From the NCBI GenBank assembly GCA_023512835.1, contig CM042092.1:51528400-51592399 (forward strand): a DNA stretch of 64,000 nucleotides. The letters run 5' to 3'. The position numbers and the translations under genes were made by a program. The notes under the pieces were generated by a model. The model did no database searches. It was not told where the DNA came from and saw nothing but the letters and a program-made list of their open reading frames with translations. Positions within the stretch are counted from its first letter, which is position 1, and each line of letters starts with the position of its first letter. This DNA comes from Taxillus chinensis. Taxonomy: Eukaryota > Streptophyta > Magnoliopsida > Santalales > Loranthaceae. Shown here in pieces: positions 50,719-61,196 of this stretch.

Positions 50719-53700
50719 AGTGTATGCTCTGCATCCACTCATTGACCTTACTTTCAATACAATTCTTCATTTTTGATAATATCTGTGTTGTGCTTTTTTT
50801 ACACAAGATGCTTTTCTTCGGTTCTTATCAATTCATTTGTTGTTGTTGCTGTTGTGTTACCGTTGAATATTTTCTCAGCCTCTGCTTTTATGAACCGTTT
50901 TTTTCCTCTACACTTCATATTTGATCCCTTCGTAGCTACTATATGAACAGTCTGTTCTCTGTTTTGGTGTAGGAGAAATGATTGTTGGGCCAAGGAAAAC
51001 CCTTTTCATGGATGAAATATCAACTGGACTTGATAGTTCCACAACTTTCCAAATTGTGAAATGCATGAAAAATTTTGTCCACCAAATGCAGGGGACTGTA
51101 TTGATGTCTCTTCTTCAGCCTGCACCTGAAACTTTTGAGCTTTTTGATGATTTGTTGCTGTTGTCCGAAGGACAAATTGTGTATCAAGGCCCTCGAACCG
51201 AAGTATTAGAGTTTTTCGAGTCATTGGGTTTCCAAGTGCCTCCTCGCAAGGGGGTGGCTGATTTTCTTCAAGAGGTGCTCTTTTAATAATAAATAAAACA
51301 ATGCTTTTTCTGTTTTTGAGCTTCCCAAGTAACTGCCTGTTAATCTGAATATCAGGTAACCTCTAGAAAAGATCAAGCGCAGTATTGGGCTGATCATACA
51401 AAGCCATATGAATTTCATCCAGTATCAAGAACTTCAGAGGCATATAGAAATTCCAAATATGGTAGATCTTTGCAGCCTGTTCTTTCAGTTCCATATGATA
51501 AATCCAAAAATCATCCTTCAGCTTTGTGTAAGAAAGAGTTTTCTGTATCCAAACGTGAAATTTTAAGAGCATGCGGTGCAAGAGAAATTATCCTTATCAG
51601 CAGGCATCGTTTCCTATATATATTTAGAACATGCCAGGTATGGTTTACCTTGTCACTGACATAAAATTCGTGTTAGATAATATTCATCCTGTTTTGGCTA
51701 AATAATTTCAACACTTGCAAGAAATTATACAAGGAGAGAGAGAGAGAGAGGGAGAGAGATGGGGAAGGTATGAAAATTTTGGGATGAATTTTCGATTAGC
51801 TAACATGGGCTCAACAACATATAACAAGACAGATTTCATTTTACATGAATCCATTTGAAATACATTTTCATTGCGTCATGATCCGTATATTTTATAGATG
51901 GGATCAAACCATGGCAATAAAGATGTAGTGGAGGCTTATATTTTGTAGTTCTGTGAGACTATTTAATTAAACTTGTTTTATGTTTGGCAATTTGTAAACA
52001 CATTACCCTATCAAGTTTCATTCAGCGGTTCTTATTTTTTCTGTTAAGGTTGCATTTGTTGGATTTGTCACATGTACAATGTTTTTGAGAACAAGACTAC
52101 ATCCAACAGATGAGATAAATGGAAACTTATTTCTCTCTTGCCTATTTTTTGGGCTTGTTCACATGATGTTCAATGGATTTTCTGAACTTCCACTTCTGAT
52201 CTTTCGACTTCCAGTCTTTTACAAGCAAAGAGATAATTTGTTCTATCCTTCTTGGGTTTGGTCATTTACCAGTTGGATTCTGAGAGTACCGTACTCTATC
52301 ATTGAAGCGCTGGTATGGTCTTGTGTCGTGTACTATACTGTTGGCTTTGCCCCCAGTGCTGGAAGGTATTTTTTTGTCATCATTTGCCTCCTACTGATGG
52401 ATGATGCTTCTGTTTTGTCATTTTACTTCTTTCATTTGTCAACTTTTGTTCACTGTTTCAGGTTTTTCCGTTTCATTTTTTTACTTTTTTCAATACACCA
52501 AATGGCACTAGGACTCTTCCGGCTCATGGGTTCTGTTGCACGTGATATTATTATTGCCAATACTTTTGGATCAGCTGCATTGCTAGTCATATTCTTGCTG
52601 GGTGGTTTTATTCTTCCCAAAGGTAGCTCTACTTCTTCCTGTCAAATTTAAATTCACTCCAGTTATTTTTAGTGATTTAATTTCTCATCTTTCAGATATG
52701 ATCAAACCGTGGTGGGAGTGGGCTTTTTGGTTGTCTCCATTATCCTATGGTCAGCGTGCAATCTCTGTTAATGAATTTACTGCCACAAGGTGGATGGAGG
52801 TGTGATATTTTAGGATAATGAAAAATAGTTTATAATACAACATAATTTTATGACTATATTTTCCAGATCATATTATAGGAGGGACTTATACTAGTTTACT
52901 AACTAAATAGTAATAATTTTACAGAAGTCTGCTTATGGTAATGCCACGGTTGGGTACAACGTTCTGCATTTACACGCTTTGCCTAGTAGCCGTGTTTGGT
53001 ATTGGCTAGGTGTTGGTGTTTTACTACTCTATGCTTTGTTATTCAATAACTTGGTGACATTGGCCTTGTCCTTTCTTAATCGTAAGTTTACAAAGCATCT
53101 CAATTAATAATGTTTTGGAGACCCTGCATACTTTTATTAACTTATATTTTTGCTTTAATTTTTTTTTATTTTTGTTTATACTTTCCATTGCAGCACTAAG
53201 GAAATCCCAGACTGTGATGCCACTAAATGCCACTGATGAGAAATCTGTTGGAGAAGGTGATCGCTGATATTCTTCTCTCGTTTTTTCCTCTTCAGTATGA
53301 AATTACTTCTTCGTGTGTCATGTTTCCTTAAACTGTATGTACATTGGCTGTTATTGGTATTTTTAACACTTCTGTTATAAACAATATCTTTCTTGCATTC
53401 TTTAGATCATCAGGAGTCCAAAAAAGATCCCGCATTAACTTCAGATCATAGTAGAAAGAAAGGAATGATTCTTCCTTTCCAACCACTACCAATGACTTTT
53501 CATAATGTCAATTACTTTGTTGATATGCCAAAGGTGTGTTACTGTGTATATTTTTAGATGTTTGATCCCTTTAGTTTCTGATTTTCCTTACATATGTGAA
53601 CAATAATTTTCATTTAATTTCTCAGGAAATGAGTTTGAAAGGCATACCTGAAAAAAAGCTGCAACTCTTATCAAATGTCAGTGGGGTATTCTCCCCTGGT

Positions 53701-56700
53701 GTTCTTACTGCTTTAGTTGGCTCAAGTGGAGCCGGAAAGACCACTTTAATGGATGTGCTTGCCGGTAGGAAAACTGGTGGATATATAGAAGGTGATATTA
53801 GGATTTCAGGTTACTCGAAAGAGCAAAGCACCTTTGCCAGAATTTCAGGTTATGTTGAACAAAGTGATATACATTCTCCACAAGTAACAGTTGAGGAATC
53901 TGTTCAATTTTCTTCCTTTCTTCGCCTTCCAAATGAAATAAGCAAAGAGCAGAAGAATGTTAGTGGCTGCATTACTTCCAGACCATTTATGATTTTTATG
54001 GTATTTATTTTATTTTATTTTATGGGTTTTTTAAAATTGTGGCTAAACTTTATTGCAGGATTTTGTTGAAGAGGTAATGAGATTGGTAGAGCTTGATGAT
54101 TTGAGGCATGCTTTAGTTGGTTTGCCTGGTACCAGTGGCTTATCGACAGAGCAGAGAAAGCGCTTAACGATTGCAGTGGAGCTTGTTGCAAATCCATCCA
54201 TAATTTTCATGGATGAACCTACATCAGGACTTGATGCGCGTGCGGCAGCCATTGTGATGCGAACTGTTCGCAATACCGTTGACACTGGACGAACTGTAGT
54301 TTGCACCATACATCAACCAAGCATTGATATATTTGAATCATTTGATGAGGTTAGTTCAAATTTTATTTGTCTTCTGGATTTTTTGATTTGAGCTACCAGT
54401 TCAAATACTACCCAAACATTATGCACACATATATGGATATTTGTTGGCTTCTTTATGTTTACGCGGTTGTAGTTTAAATGTACAGCTGCTTCTAATGAAA
54501 CGAGGTGGATGCTTAATTTATGGAGGAAAACTTGGAGTGAACTCACAGATTATGGTCAATTATTTTCAGGTACCATAAAGTATACCTTGTGCTTATTCTT
54601 TCGGAGATGAGTTGGTCAAGATAATTTACACAGTAGTGGTACCTTTCAGCTTATTCATCAGCTTATTTCTTGCTCCGGAAAAAATAGATACAGAAGTGAT
54701 ACCCTCCAATCTGTGTATTATTAAATGCGATAGTATTGAAGGTACACATTATCGCATGTGATCCCCTTGCATTTAGATATTCAATTTTTTCTTTTGTAAA
54801 ATCTCCTTTCAAATCATCTTTAACCAAAATAAGACAGTGTCATCAATAATTTTTGTTTAGGCCCGTTTGGCGTGGGCTTAATCAAAATCAATGGTGATAA
54901 AATTAGAGTTGTTATCGACTATTTTTGGGGGTATAGTTGGATACCTACTACCTTGAGTAGTTAAGATGTGATTTGCAGTACAAGATAAGAGTTTGGGAGT
55001 TGGTTACGTGTAGGAAAGAATTAACACCCCTACAGCGTTCTTTCGGTATCTATATTAGGAGGAAAAAATTTCTATTTATCTTCACTACTTATTTGAGTTT
55101 GACTTAGATGTTTGAGTTTGATTTACCCTATGATTCTAAAGGAAATCGTAAAGGTTTTAGTTTTTTTGTTTTTAATTCTAAATTTTTTATTGAGGTTGAA
55201 AATTAAAGTTAAACATTTTTTTATATGTTTTGAAAGCCAAATAGGATAATTTTATTTATTTTATTAGTTTTTGTTTTGTTTTTTTATTGTCTTTAAAAGG
55301 ACACATTTTTTGTTTTGACATAATGGAAATTCAGAATTAACACATGTAAAAGAAGAGAGTATGTGATGTTTTTTATTTTTTATTTTTTATTTTTTGTTTG
55401 TTTTAGAGAATAAAAATCGGGGCTGACATATTAAAGCTAAACATGATTTTTTTTTGAACGCTTTTTGCATTTTTGTTTTTTTTATTTTGGAAAATAATAA
55501 TATGTATGATTGTTGTTGGATCGAACCTAGAATTTGGATTTTGCGGATAAAACCCTATGTAATTTGGTTTGAGATCTTTTAATGTCTATTCTAACTTGTT
55601 GCAGAAGATAAGTTAAACTAGAACTACACTCGAGAGTGTAAAGCGAAGGACACGATACATAATACTGATCTAGATCAACGTGAGTGTCGTTAATCAACTT
55701 GGTAAATAACCAAGTCATCATAAGATACGAAATAAGGATTATTAGCGCGGACTACGTAATAAAAGGTATGGCCTAACGAATCCGGGTCTTTACTCGAATG
55801 GACTAAGTCATAAAGACATGGAATAAGAATCTTAGTCTACAACTCATGTGGAGTAAGAGAGCACTATTGCGGAATAAGGAGCTAAGTCTTCTACTCACGC
55901 GGACTAAGGACAAGAAGACGCGGAATATGAAATTCGAGTTTTATACTCGCACGGAGTAAAGAAGGACTTGTGCGGAATAAGAACCCAAGTCTCTTATTCG
56001 TACGAAGTAAGGAAAAGAGATGCGGAGTAAGCCATCCGAGCGTTTGCTCTCAAACGGAATAAGGAAGCGCTGACACGGAGTAAGGAACCTTGCGACAGAA
56101 TAAGGATCCGAGTAACTAGTTGACACAGAGTAAGCAACTATTGACACAGAGTAAGGATCCGAGCATTCTCTTGAGACGGAGTAAGGAACCTTACGACAGA
56201 GTAAAATGGTATTGCTCCAACTACTATCCTTATCATCTCAGCGCACTCAAACTCATCAGCTTGCTGTGTCCCGATGTAAGAAGAAATCCGTTGAAGACAT
56301 TTAAGGCATCTTACACGTAGATCACATGGATACATGGAGTGAACCTTAATGCACATGGAACTATACGAAATGAAGTTAATTTATTTATACTTCTAATATC
56401 TTGAGCTCCACATCCACGACATTAATACTAAGGACTTTTTCGAGAAGATCATTAATGAAGCTCAGTAGCCAAGATGTTCTGTTCCAAGAATATCGTCTTA
56501 GGATGTCCATAAATATACTTGTAATATTTACTTGTATATGTGCGTGAAATATACTTTGGCTAGTGTGTGCGTAATTGAAAAAGAGTGCTACTCTAAAAGA
56601 GAGATATTCTTTCAATAGATTCAAACTAGTGAAAACAGCTTTATCTGCTATTCAATTTGTTGTAATCATCTTTTGATAATAATATAAATTACTTCCACTA

Positions 56701-59700
56701 TCATATTGTCTTTCGCATTGTTTTATCCTTTCAGTCTCAATCAGTGTTGTGCCAAAAGAGTGAGAAAAGAGTTTTAAAAGAGCCTATTCACCTCCCCCCT
56801 ATAGGCTTTCCGGGACCAACAAGATTGTGACATTCATAAACATAATAAAACCTCACTTCTTTTTTTTTTTTTTTTTGTCTCCCACTTTTTTTATTCCTCT
56901 CTCTCCTTTTTCCTATCTTTTTTTTATTATCAGCTATTACATCGTACAACTTTAATTAAATGGAGAGAAAATAACAAAACAAATAAACGAAACCAACAAT
57001 GTAGTACAAACAAGAAAAATCACAACACAAACAATTACATCAATTGAAATGAGACTATATTAAGACAATAAAGAAAATGATGAAACCGACTTTGGCTTGG
57101 GCTTGGGCAATGCTCTGGTGCTCGCTGACTTTGTTGGTGGCAATGTCTGCTGGAACTGCAGATAAACCTATTTTTTATAATATTTATATGTAGACTATGG
57201 ACACGATGGAGACAAGGGAACAAGTTTTGTATTTTTATGGGGATTCGTGATGAAGAAAAAAAAAATAAAAGACAAGATTAATGAAAGAGAGGTTTTCGAA
57301 AATCTAGGCGTGAGAGAGGAGCAAATCTGTGGGAGCTGGAGAAGAAATGAGTGTGATGTGAGTTGGGCCAGCCCCCTCGTTCAAAATTGTAGGGCCTCGT
57401 TGTGACTGTACGGAAGCAGTTTTGTTTTGGGCAGAGGGTTCATCTAGCCGTAATCTAAGCGTAATATCCTTTTTTTGTGCGAGGGGAAGAACTCCCTTTT
57501 AATGTCATTGGACGTAGTCTCATTATTGCTGCATTTGTTGCTCTATTATTAATGCTAACATTTTTATTTCTAAATTCCATCTTATGTCGGGTGGACTGAT
57601 AACTTATGATTGCCTTTTTTTGTCTTTGTCTGAGCATATGTGACCAACAAGGGTTGAAAAGCATCTCTGACAAATGACCAGTTAATACAAACGTGTCTCG
57701 TGACTACACAGGAAAGAACTCGAGGAAATAAAGCCAAACAACGAGGGTCAAAGGTCAAAGGATCGAAGTGTCGGCAAGGTCGAAGGTCAGGTTCGAAGGG
57801 TCGAAGGTCAGAGGGTCGAAGGTCTACGGGTTGAAGGATCAAAGGGTCAAAGGTCAACTCTCGAAGGGTCGGAGGTCAACCCTCAAAGACTTTGAGTTTT
57901 TTTTTAACTTTTAATTACCCTTTTATCCTCACCAAAAATACCAAATTGTGACACTTTGGGGGGTTGATTTGGGAAGATCCATATTTGCCTAAATTGGTGT
58001 TTTGGAGAATTTCGCATGGTTACATTTTCGGGCCATTTGACTAGAGGCATTGATCGTCTTTTGGCAAGTTTGACTTTTTCCGATGAAAATTGTTTTAGTC
58101 ATAACTTTTTCGATTTAAGTTGGATTGAGCACGGTTAAGTGCGTTAGTTTCTAAATTTCATCCTCTATCACTTAGTATTGGCCTTGGGGCATTTCAATGT
58201 CTTGTAGCAGGGGTTCTCAATTTTGGGCTTCCCTGTTCGTGTTATAATGTATCCATCTTATGCAAAGTGGGATTTAACATCAACTCTACACCTAGGACCT
58301 ATTTCTTGGTAGTGAGGAATTTTGATGGACCCATTCAACAAGATATATGACATAGACAGATAGATATAAAATTTACAATGGATTAATATATTCAACCTGG
58401 ATAAAGGATCCAAGAGAGAGTATGATGCTTTTATTGCGATGTGAATATGACCCAACAATACACAGATTAATATCCGCCAATATGTGTATTATTAAATGTG
58501 ATAGTATTGAAGGTACACGTTATCGCATGTGATTCCTTGCACTTAGAGATTTAATTTTTTCTTTTGTGAAATCTCTTGTTAAATTATCGTCACGAAGGGG
58601 ACTTGAAGGTTTTATTGGGATGTGAATATGACTCAAAAATCCACCCGCCTGTGGATGGTGGGTTCATCGGGATTTCTTGAAAAGATTTTCAATAAATTAG
58701 CATTAGCTAGTTCAATATTAGAAATCAAATTTTGACAAATTTCCAGTGTCAACATTATGAAAAACTTCTAAAAGCAGGATGCAGGATACAAGTCATCTAC
58801 AAAAGCTCTTCTGGGACAACTATTGTTCTTGAGGATATCTTCATAAATGCTCAATAGCCAGGTTGTGCAGCTAACTGTGATTTTCATCGATGATCAAATA
58901 ATAGCAACTTCTCACTCTTAGGTGTAGAAACGTCCATAGGATTACTACCATTTTTTAATCCCGCAGAAACTTTCAATTGTTTTTCCTTTTTCATAGAGCT
59001 TACTACCCCTCTTTAATCTCATGAACCTGTTCAAAATTTGGATGTTATACTCTAGGTCTTTTTTCATGTTCTAGATGTACATAATCTTTTGCAGTTATAA
59101 ATTTCTGCTTATATGAATGGGATATCCATCGACATGTTTCCTTTTCCTGTTCAGTCGATCAGTGGAATACCCCCAATTCCCACAGGTTATAACCCTGCAA
59201 CTTGGGTGCTTGATGTCAGTACACCTGCAGTTGAGGCAAGGATTGGCAAAGACTTTTCTGATATATACTCAACTTCTGAGCAATATAGGTAATACCTGCT
59301 ACAAGCAAGATGATGATGGTAGATGGTGCCTTTTATGTTCATTTATTTTTTCACCTTTTCTGTTTATGAATATTTGCAAATCTAGGGAAGTTGAGGCATC
59401 CATTAAACAGTTGAGTATGCCACCTCCTGGCTCCAAGCCATTAAAGTTCTCATCGACGCATGCACAAGATCAATTTTCTCAGTTTGGGTACTGCTTTTGG
59501 AAGCAAAATCTTGTATATTGGAGAAGTCCGCCATACAATGCTGTGAGAATGTTTTATACTACATTGAGTGCATTAATACTTGGTTCTGTATTTTGGAACA
59601 TTGGTACTACAAGGTAACTTATCGCCTAAGTCTTCAAGATCGAATTTGTATGATAATAATTTGCCTTTAAATTGTCCTTTCATATTAGTATACTAGAAAC

Positions 59701-61196
59701 ATGAATGTGGGCCAATAAAAGGACAACTTTCATAAAGAAAAAAACAAAATCAAAATAGAAACAAAACAAATTCCAAAACCATAAGTACACACATTCCCTG
59801 TTTAAAAGAAAGAATTCACATTTCATTTATACATTGAATAGAAAAATAAATTAACTGAGTCATATGTTTTGGATTCGAACACTCACTACACAAAATTACA
59901 TGCACAATGACAGTTGGAACCTAATGCCAATATGCCATCGAGTATCACATTCACTTCTACTTGAAATAAGCAACTGTTGAGATTGTATCTGCAGGATGAA
60001 TTTTTTTAAAAATAAATTAATAATATTTTTTGCCTTACTCCTTGCAACATATAAAACCAGTATCCAATTTAGTCTTATGAGTTCTGCTTTCCAGGAATAC
60101 AACTCAAGATTTGTTTAACATAATGGGAGCTCTTTATGCTTCGTGCCTGTTTCTTGGCGTCAGCAATTCTTCTTCAGTACAACCAATAGTTTCAATTGAG
60201 AGGACAGTTTTCTATAGAGAGAAAGCAGCTGGAATGTATTCCCCAATCCCTTATGCTGCAGCCCAGGTGATGAAAATGAAATCAATATATTGAAGTGCGG
60301 AAGTTATGATTATTGCATAGAGGATAATTGACATACTTTTCGTTGTCTATAGGGACTTGTGGAGATCCCTTATATTGCTGTGCAGACAATATTATATGCT
60401 GTCATCACATTCTTCACCATGCATTTTGAAAGGACGCTACGTAAGATTCAAATAGTTGATATTATTCCGTCTGTTAGTTTTAATGCCTACTTTTATCAAA
60501 ATATGAACTCTGAGTGTTGTCATGGACATGAAATGGCAGTATTGCATTGTGTGTGCCTGCCATTTGAATAATTAAATCCAATGTGACGGCAGTTACTAGA
60601 AAGAAGTGTCTCATGCATTGCCACTTGCAGGGAAGTTTCTACTCTATACCCTGTTCATGTTCCTCACCTTCTCGTACTTCACCTTCTATGGCATGATGGC
60701 CGTGGGTCTCACAGAATCTCAACAAACTGCAGCCGTCGTCTCTTCTGCATTTTATTCCTTATGGAATCTGCTATCAGGTTTTCTTGTACCAAAACCGGTA
60801 AGTATATTGATCCTCACGCAGCAATGCATTTACTTTCTGAAATCCTGGGATATGTTTCCAACTGTTTTATCCGCAAACTGCGCCTCCGATACATCCATGT
60901 TTTTTTATATTTGTATTTAAACCTTTCAGAGCATTCCACGGTGGTGGACCTGGTTCTATTACATCTGCCCAGTGCAGTGGACACTCCGCGGCATCTTAAC
61001 GTCACAGCTTGGCGACCTGGAAAACGTGATTGTGGGACCTGGTTTCAAGGGTACTGTTAAGGAATATTTGGATGTCAGCCTCGGCTTGAGCACGGGAACC
61101 GTTGGTGCTTCAGTTGCAGTGCTCATAGCCTTCAGCATTCTATTTTTTGCCGCCTTTGCTGCCTCCGTTAAAACGTTCAACTTCCAGAAAAGATGA
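30240..61196 (+). CDS. ABCG31: ABCG31/PDR3-like full-size ABC transporter, 24 exons
   Basis: Full-size PDR-type ABCG exporter (NBD-TMD twice). The Arabidopsis relative ABCG31 is a plasma-membrane pump linked to abscisic-acid export and pollen-coat lipids. Exons: 30240-30550, 31050-31170, 31257-31345, 49203-49287, 49692-49854, 50371-50447, 50538-50682, 50973-51274, 51356-51637, 52049-52365, 52462-52622, 52696-52799, 52925-53081, 53194-53256, 53406-53533, 53626-53958, 54059-54349, 54486-54569, 59155-59288, 59386-59613, 60095-60266, 60353-60440, 60631-60797, 60930-61196. They total 4,269 nt: 1,422 codons plus TGA, near the family's usual 1,430 or so. All borders are GT-AG and no stop interrupts the frame. 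The oddity is the start: the first family-like codon is GTG before ACSNGTEY, with no in-frame ATG upstream. Introns 3 (17.9 kb) and 18 (4.6 kb) are filled with transposons. Assignment to ABCG31 within the family rests on remembered sequence ([30 protein letters not shown]). Confidence 0.9.
30744..30820. repeat. (ATT)n microsatellite in ABCG31 intron 1
   Basis: About 25 ATT triplets ending in ATC. Confidence 0.95.
31848..32912. mobile_element. long-TIR (foldback-type) DNA element in intron 3
   Basis: About 160 bp at 31,848-32,008 matches, inverted, about 160 bp at 32,752-32,912. Paired landmarks are ACTTGCCTCAAA/TTTGAGGCAAG, GTGGCAGCAGCTAAAGCTG with its counterpart, TTAAATTTAATT, and ATCTCTGACGT/ACGTCAGAGAT. 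The roughly 740-bp centre has no transposase frame. Long TIRs suggest a non-autonomous Mutator-like or foldback element; I could not fix a target duplication. Confidence 0.7.
32913..33495. other. AT-rich intron sequence
   Basis: Ordinary AT-rich intron 3 DNA between the foldback element and element 2. Nothing recognisable. Its last five bases before 33,501 (CGCAT) form the left target duplication of element 2. Confidence 0.5.
33501..36228 (-). repeat. 3' LTR of element 2 (interrupted by a hAT-like element)
   Basis: It matches 44,156-45,893 plus 47,737-47,832. Common blocks are CTCCAGGAGACCC, ATCATACAACAAG, GGCTCAGTAGGTGAC, GTTTGGAATCAAC and a CTACGCTCTCTCT run. It ends GGTCTCTACA, then the internal TCCTTCCCACCTTAGGAC, as in element 1. 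Confidence 0.88.
34561..35462. mobile_element. hAT-like non-autonomous element inside the 3' LTR of element 2
   Basis: A 902-bp insertion starts TAGGGATGGCAACGGGGCG, identical in its first 19 bases to the MITE at 27,721, and ends ATGCCACCCCTA. Flanking 8-mers are TTTTTGAT and GTCCTGAT (5 of 8 match). The sister LTR lacks this segment. No transposase frame is evident. Confidence 0.75.
36590..37380 (-). pseudogene. chromodomain and integrase relics of element 2
   Basis: Minus-strand frames 37,354-37,133 ([33 protein letters not shown]) and 37,069-36,746 ([30 protein letters not shown]) match the same parts of element 1. Stops and shifts are frequent. Confidence 0.8.
37620..39211 (-). pseudogene. 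RT-RNase H relic of element 2
   Basis: Minus-strand frame 39,211-38,579 keeps [41 protein letters not shown] and the catalytic region as FIEDILVYS, with one of the two catalytic Asp changed to Glu. RNase H pieces continue to about 37,850 in broken frames. More decayed than element 1. Confidence 0.85.
39500..40735 (-). pseudogene. protease and gag relics of element 2
   Basis: Minus-strand fragments parallel element 1: a protease remnant near 39,590-39,720, a zinc-knuckle remnant near 40,050-40,110, capsid pieces at 40,150-40,460, and a probable gag start ([10 protein letters not shown]) near 40,730. No long frame is open. Confidence 0.6.
41093..44068 (-). mobile_element. solo Tat/Ogre-like LTR (copy B) with perfect TSD
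   Basis: The 2,976-bp insertion runs TGTCATCACTGG to GGATCCAACA and is bordered by GCCCT on both sides (41,088-41,092 and 44,069-44,073). The empty site GATGCCCTCCTTATAG matches the corresponding part of element 1 (GGCGCCCTCCCTATAG), which proves the insertion. With no internal domain, it is a solo LTR left by LTR-LTR recombination. It contains GAGTCGCCACC, GGTTACGTGTAGG, T-rich tracts and a GGTCGAAGG-type minisatellite (43,020-43,540). Frames inside (42,323-43,517) are low-complexity and not genes. Confidence 0.88.
43020..43540. repeat. TCGAAGG/TCGGAG minisatellite in LTR copy B
   Basis: Irregular repetition of 9-11 bp words such as GGTCGAAGG, GTGTCGGCAG and GGCTTCGAG over 520 bp. The same words recur in copies A, C and D. 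Confidence 0.85.
44156..45893 (-). repeat. 5' LTR of element 2, main part
   Basis: It starts TGTCTCCCCCCTACTCCAGG next to a decayed PBS (GATATCAACT) and matches the left LTR to 36,110. A (CT)n run lies at 45,697-45,745. It is interrupted at GAACT by a solo LTR and resumes at 47,737, ending ATCTCTACA at 47,832. Confidence 0.85.
45894..47731 (-). mobile_element. solo LTR of another chromoviral family inside the 5' LTR of element 2
   Basis: 1,838 bp from TGTTACACCCCGAC to GAGTCTTTATAA, flanked by GAACT (45,889-45,893) and AAACT (47,732-47,736). Beyond it, CAACTACTACCAAAAC resumes the host LTR exactly where the left copy has CCAACTATTATCAAAAC. It has the family blocks GTGAGTAACCACAGCTCAG, ACTGTTCATCATCGTT and a (CT)n run. 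Confidence 0.82.
46590..46925. repeat. 49-bp tandem repeat inside the solo LTR
   Basis: Six to seven units of about 49 bp built on CGAAGGTCTGCCTCGAAGAA and GAAGCCACTGACCC. On the minus strand it yields a repetitive 118-residue frame that I regard as spurious. Confidence 0.8.
47838..48400. other. intron 3 sequence after element 2
   Basis: No gene or terminal repeat seen. 47,838-48,130 is of mixed composition; the rest is AT-rich. Confidence 0.4.
48401..48615. repeat. palindromic MITE-like element, about 69-bp arms
   Basis: Left arm 48,401-48,470 (starting CTCGAGTATAATTTATGGCT) and right arm 48,547-48,615 are near-perfect inverted copies; the loop is about 76 bp. The loop has a third partial copy of TTAACTAAAATTTTA...CTACACTTAAG. 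RNA or single-stranded DNA would fold into a long hairpin. Confidence 0.88.
49203..54569 (+). CDS. ABCG31-like exons 4-18: NBD1, TMD1, NBD2
   Basis: Exon 4 opens with [16 protein letters not shown], the Walker A of NBD1, with Ser where many relatives have Gly. Exon 7 holds the signature VSGGQRKR, exon 8 Walker [15 protein letters not shown] and the H-loop region. Exons 9-13 encode TMD1, including [14 protein letters not shown] and [18 protein letters not shown]. Exon 15 leads to NBD2. Exon 16 has Walker [20 protein letters not shown], exon 17 the PDR-type degenerate signature [10 protein letters not shown], Walker [16 protein letters not shown] and [12 protein letters not shown]. Exon 18 ends at YFQ (54,569). 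Two splice details are odd: the exon 7 donor lies on a (TC)n tract, and intron 10 (52,366-52,461) is 96 nt with no stop. Confidence 0.95.
49969..50188 (+). mobile_element. tRNA-derived SINE in ABCG31 intron 5
   Basis: The 220-bp insertion has a pol III A-box-like TAGTGCAGTTGG (49,982-49,993) and a B-box-like GTTCAAACC (50,048-50,056) and ends in a poly(A) tail. It is flanked by exact 13-bp copies of ACTAGATGCTTCA (49,956-49,968 and 50,189-50,201). This is the structure of a retroposed SINE, same-sense with the gene. The short open frame across it is not coding. Confidence 0.9.
50683..50713. repeat. (TC)n tract forming the intron 7 donor
   Basis: The exon ends ...ACTACTG and the intron begins GTCTCTCTCTCT, about 15 TC units. 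The usual GTRAGT donor consensus is missing beyond the GT. Confidence 0.85.
54838..58415 (-). mobile_element. solo Tat/Ogre-like LTR (copy C) in ABCG31 intron 18
   Basis: Starts TGTCATCAATAA, ends AAGGATCCAAGA, and is flanked by GACAG (54,833-54,837) and GAGAG (58,416-58,420), one mismatch. It has the family blocks TTGGTTACGTGTAGG and TTAACACCCCTACAGC (54,920-55,050) and a GGTCGAAGG minisatellite at 57,740-57,900. Without the nested Copia LTR it is about 2.26 kb. Confidence 0.82.
55513..56822 (+). mobile_element. solo Copia LTR nested in copy C
   Basis: 1,310 bp with TTGTTGG at the start and GGGACCAACAA at the end, flanked by exact GATTG duplications (55,508-55,512 and 56,823-56,827). Joining the flanks gives GTATGATTGTGACATTCATAAAC, which matches the uninterrupted GTGTGATTATGACATCCATAAA of copy B (41,836-41,857). 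The 3' end carries CTATTCACCTCCCCCCTATAGG, common in Copia LTRs. Its body contains the degenerate GGAGTAAGGA array. Confidence 0.9.
58661..59154. other. rest of intron 18
   Basis: Ordinary intron sequence ending in a pyrimidine-rich TTTCCTTTTCCTGTTCAG acceptor. No element seen. Confidence 0.6.
59155..61196 (+). CDS. ABCG31-like exons 19-24: linker and TMD2
   Basis: Exon 19 continues from the NBD2 tail with [19 protein letters not shown]. Exon 20 has [19 protein letters not shown], a PDR hallmark at the start of TMD2. Exon 21 has [20 protein letters not shown] followed by [15 protein letters not shown]. Exon 23 has [12 protein letters not shown] and [17 protein letters not shown]. Exon 24 has [20 protein letters not shown] and ends NFQKR then TGA. 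All match PDR proteins to the very C-terminus, so the 3' end of the gene is intact. Confidence 0.94.

Larger units (their letters stand above)
54705..58660. repeat. tandem duplication of intron 18 split by an LTR insertion
   Basis: About 120 bp at 54,705-54,825 (GTGTATTATTAAATG, GATAGTATTGAAGGTACAC, TTATCGCATGTGAT) recurs at 58,480-58,600. The segment around 58,430 (GATGTGAATATGACCCAA) recurs near 58,616 (GATGTGAATATGACTCAA). Together they form two tandem units of about 190 bp, the first cut by solo LTR copy C. Confidence 0.8.
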
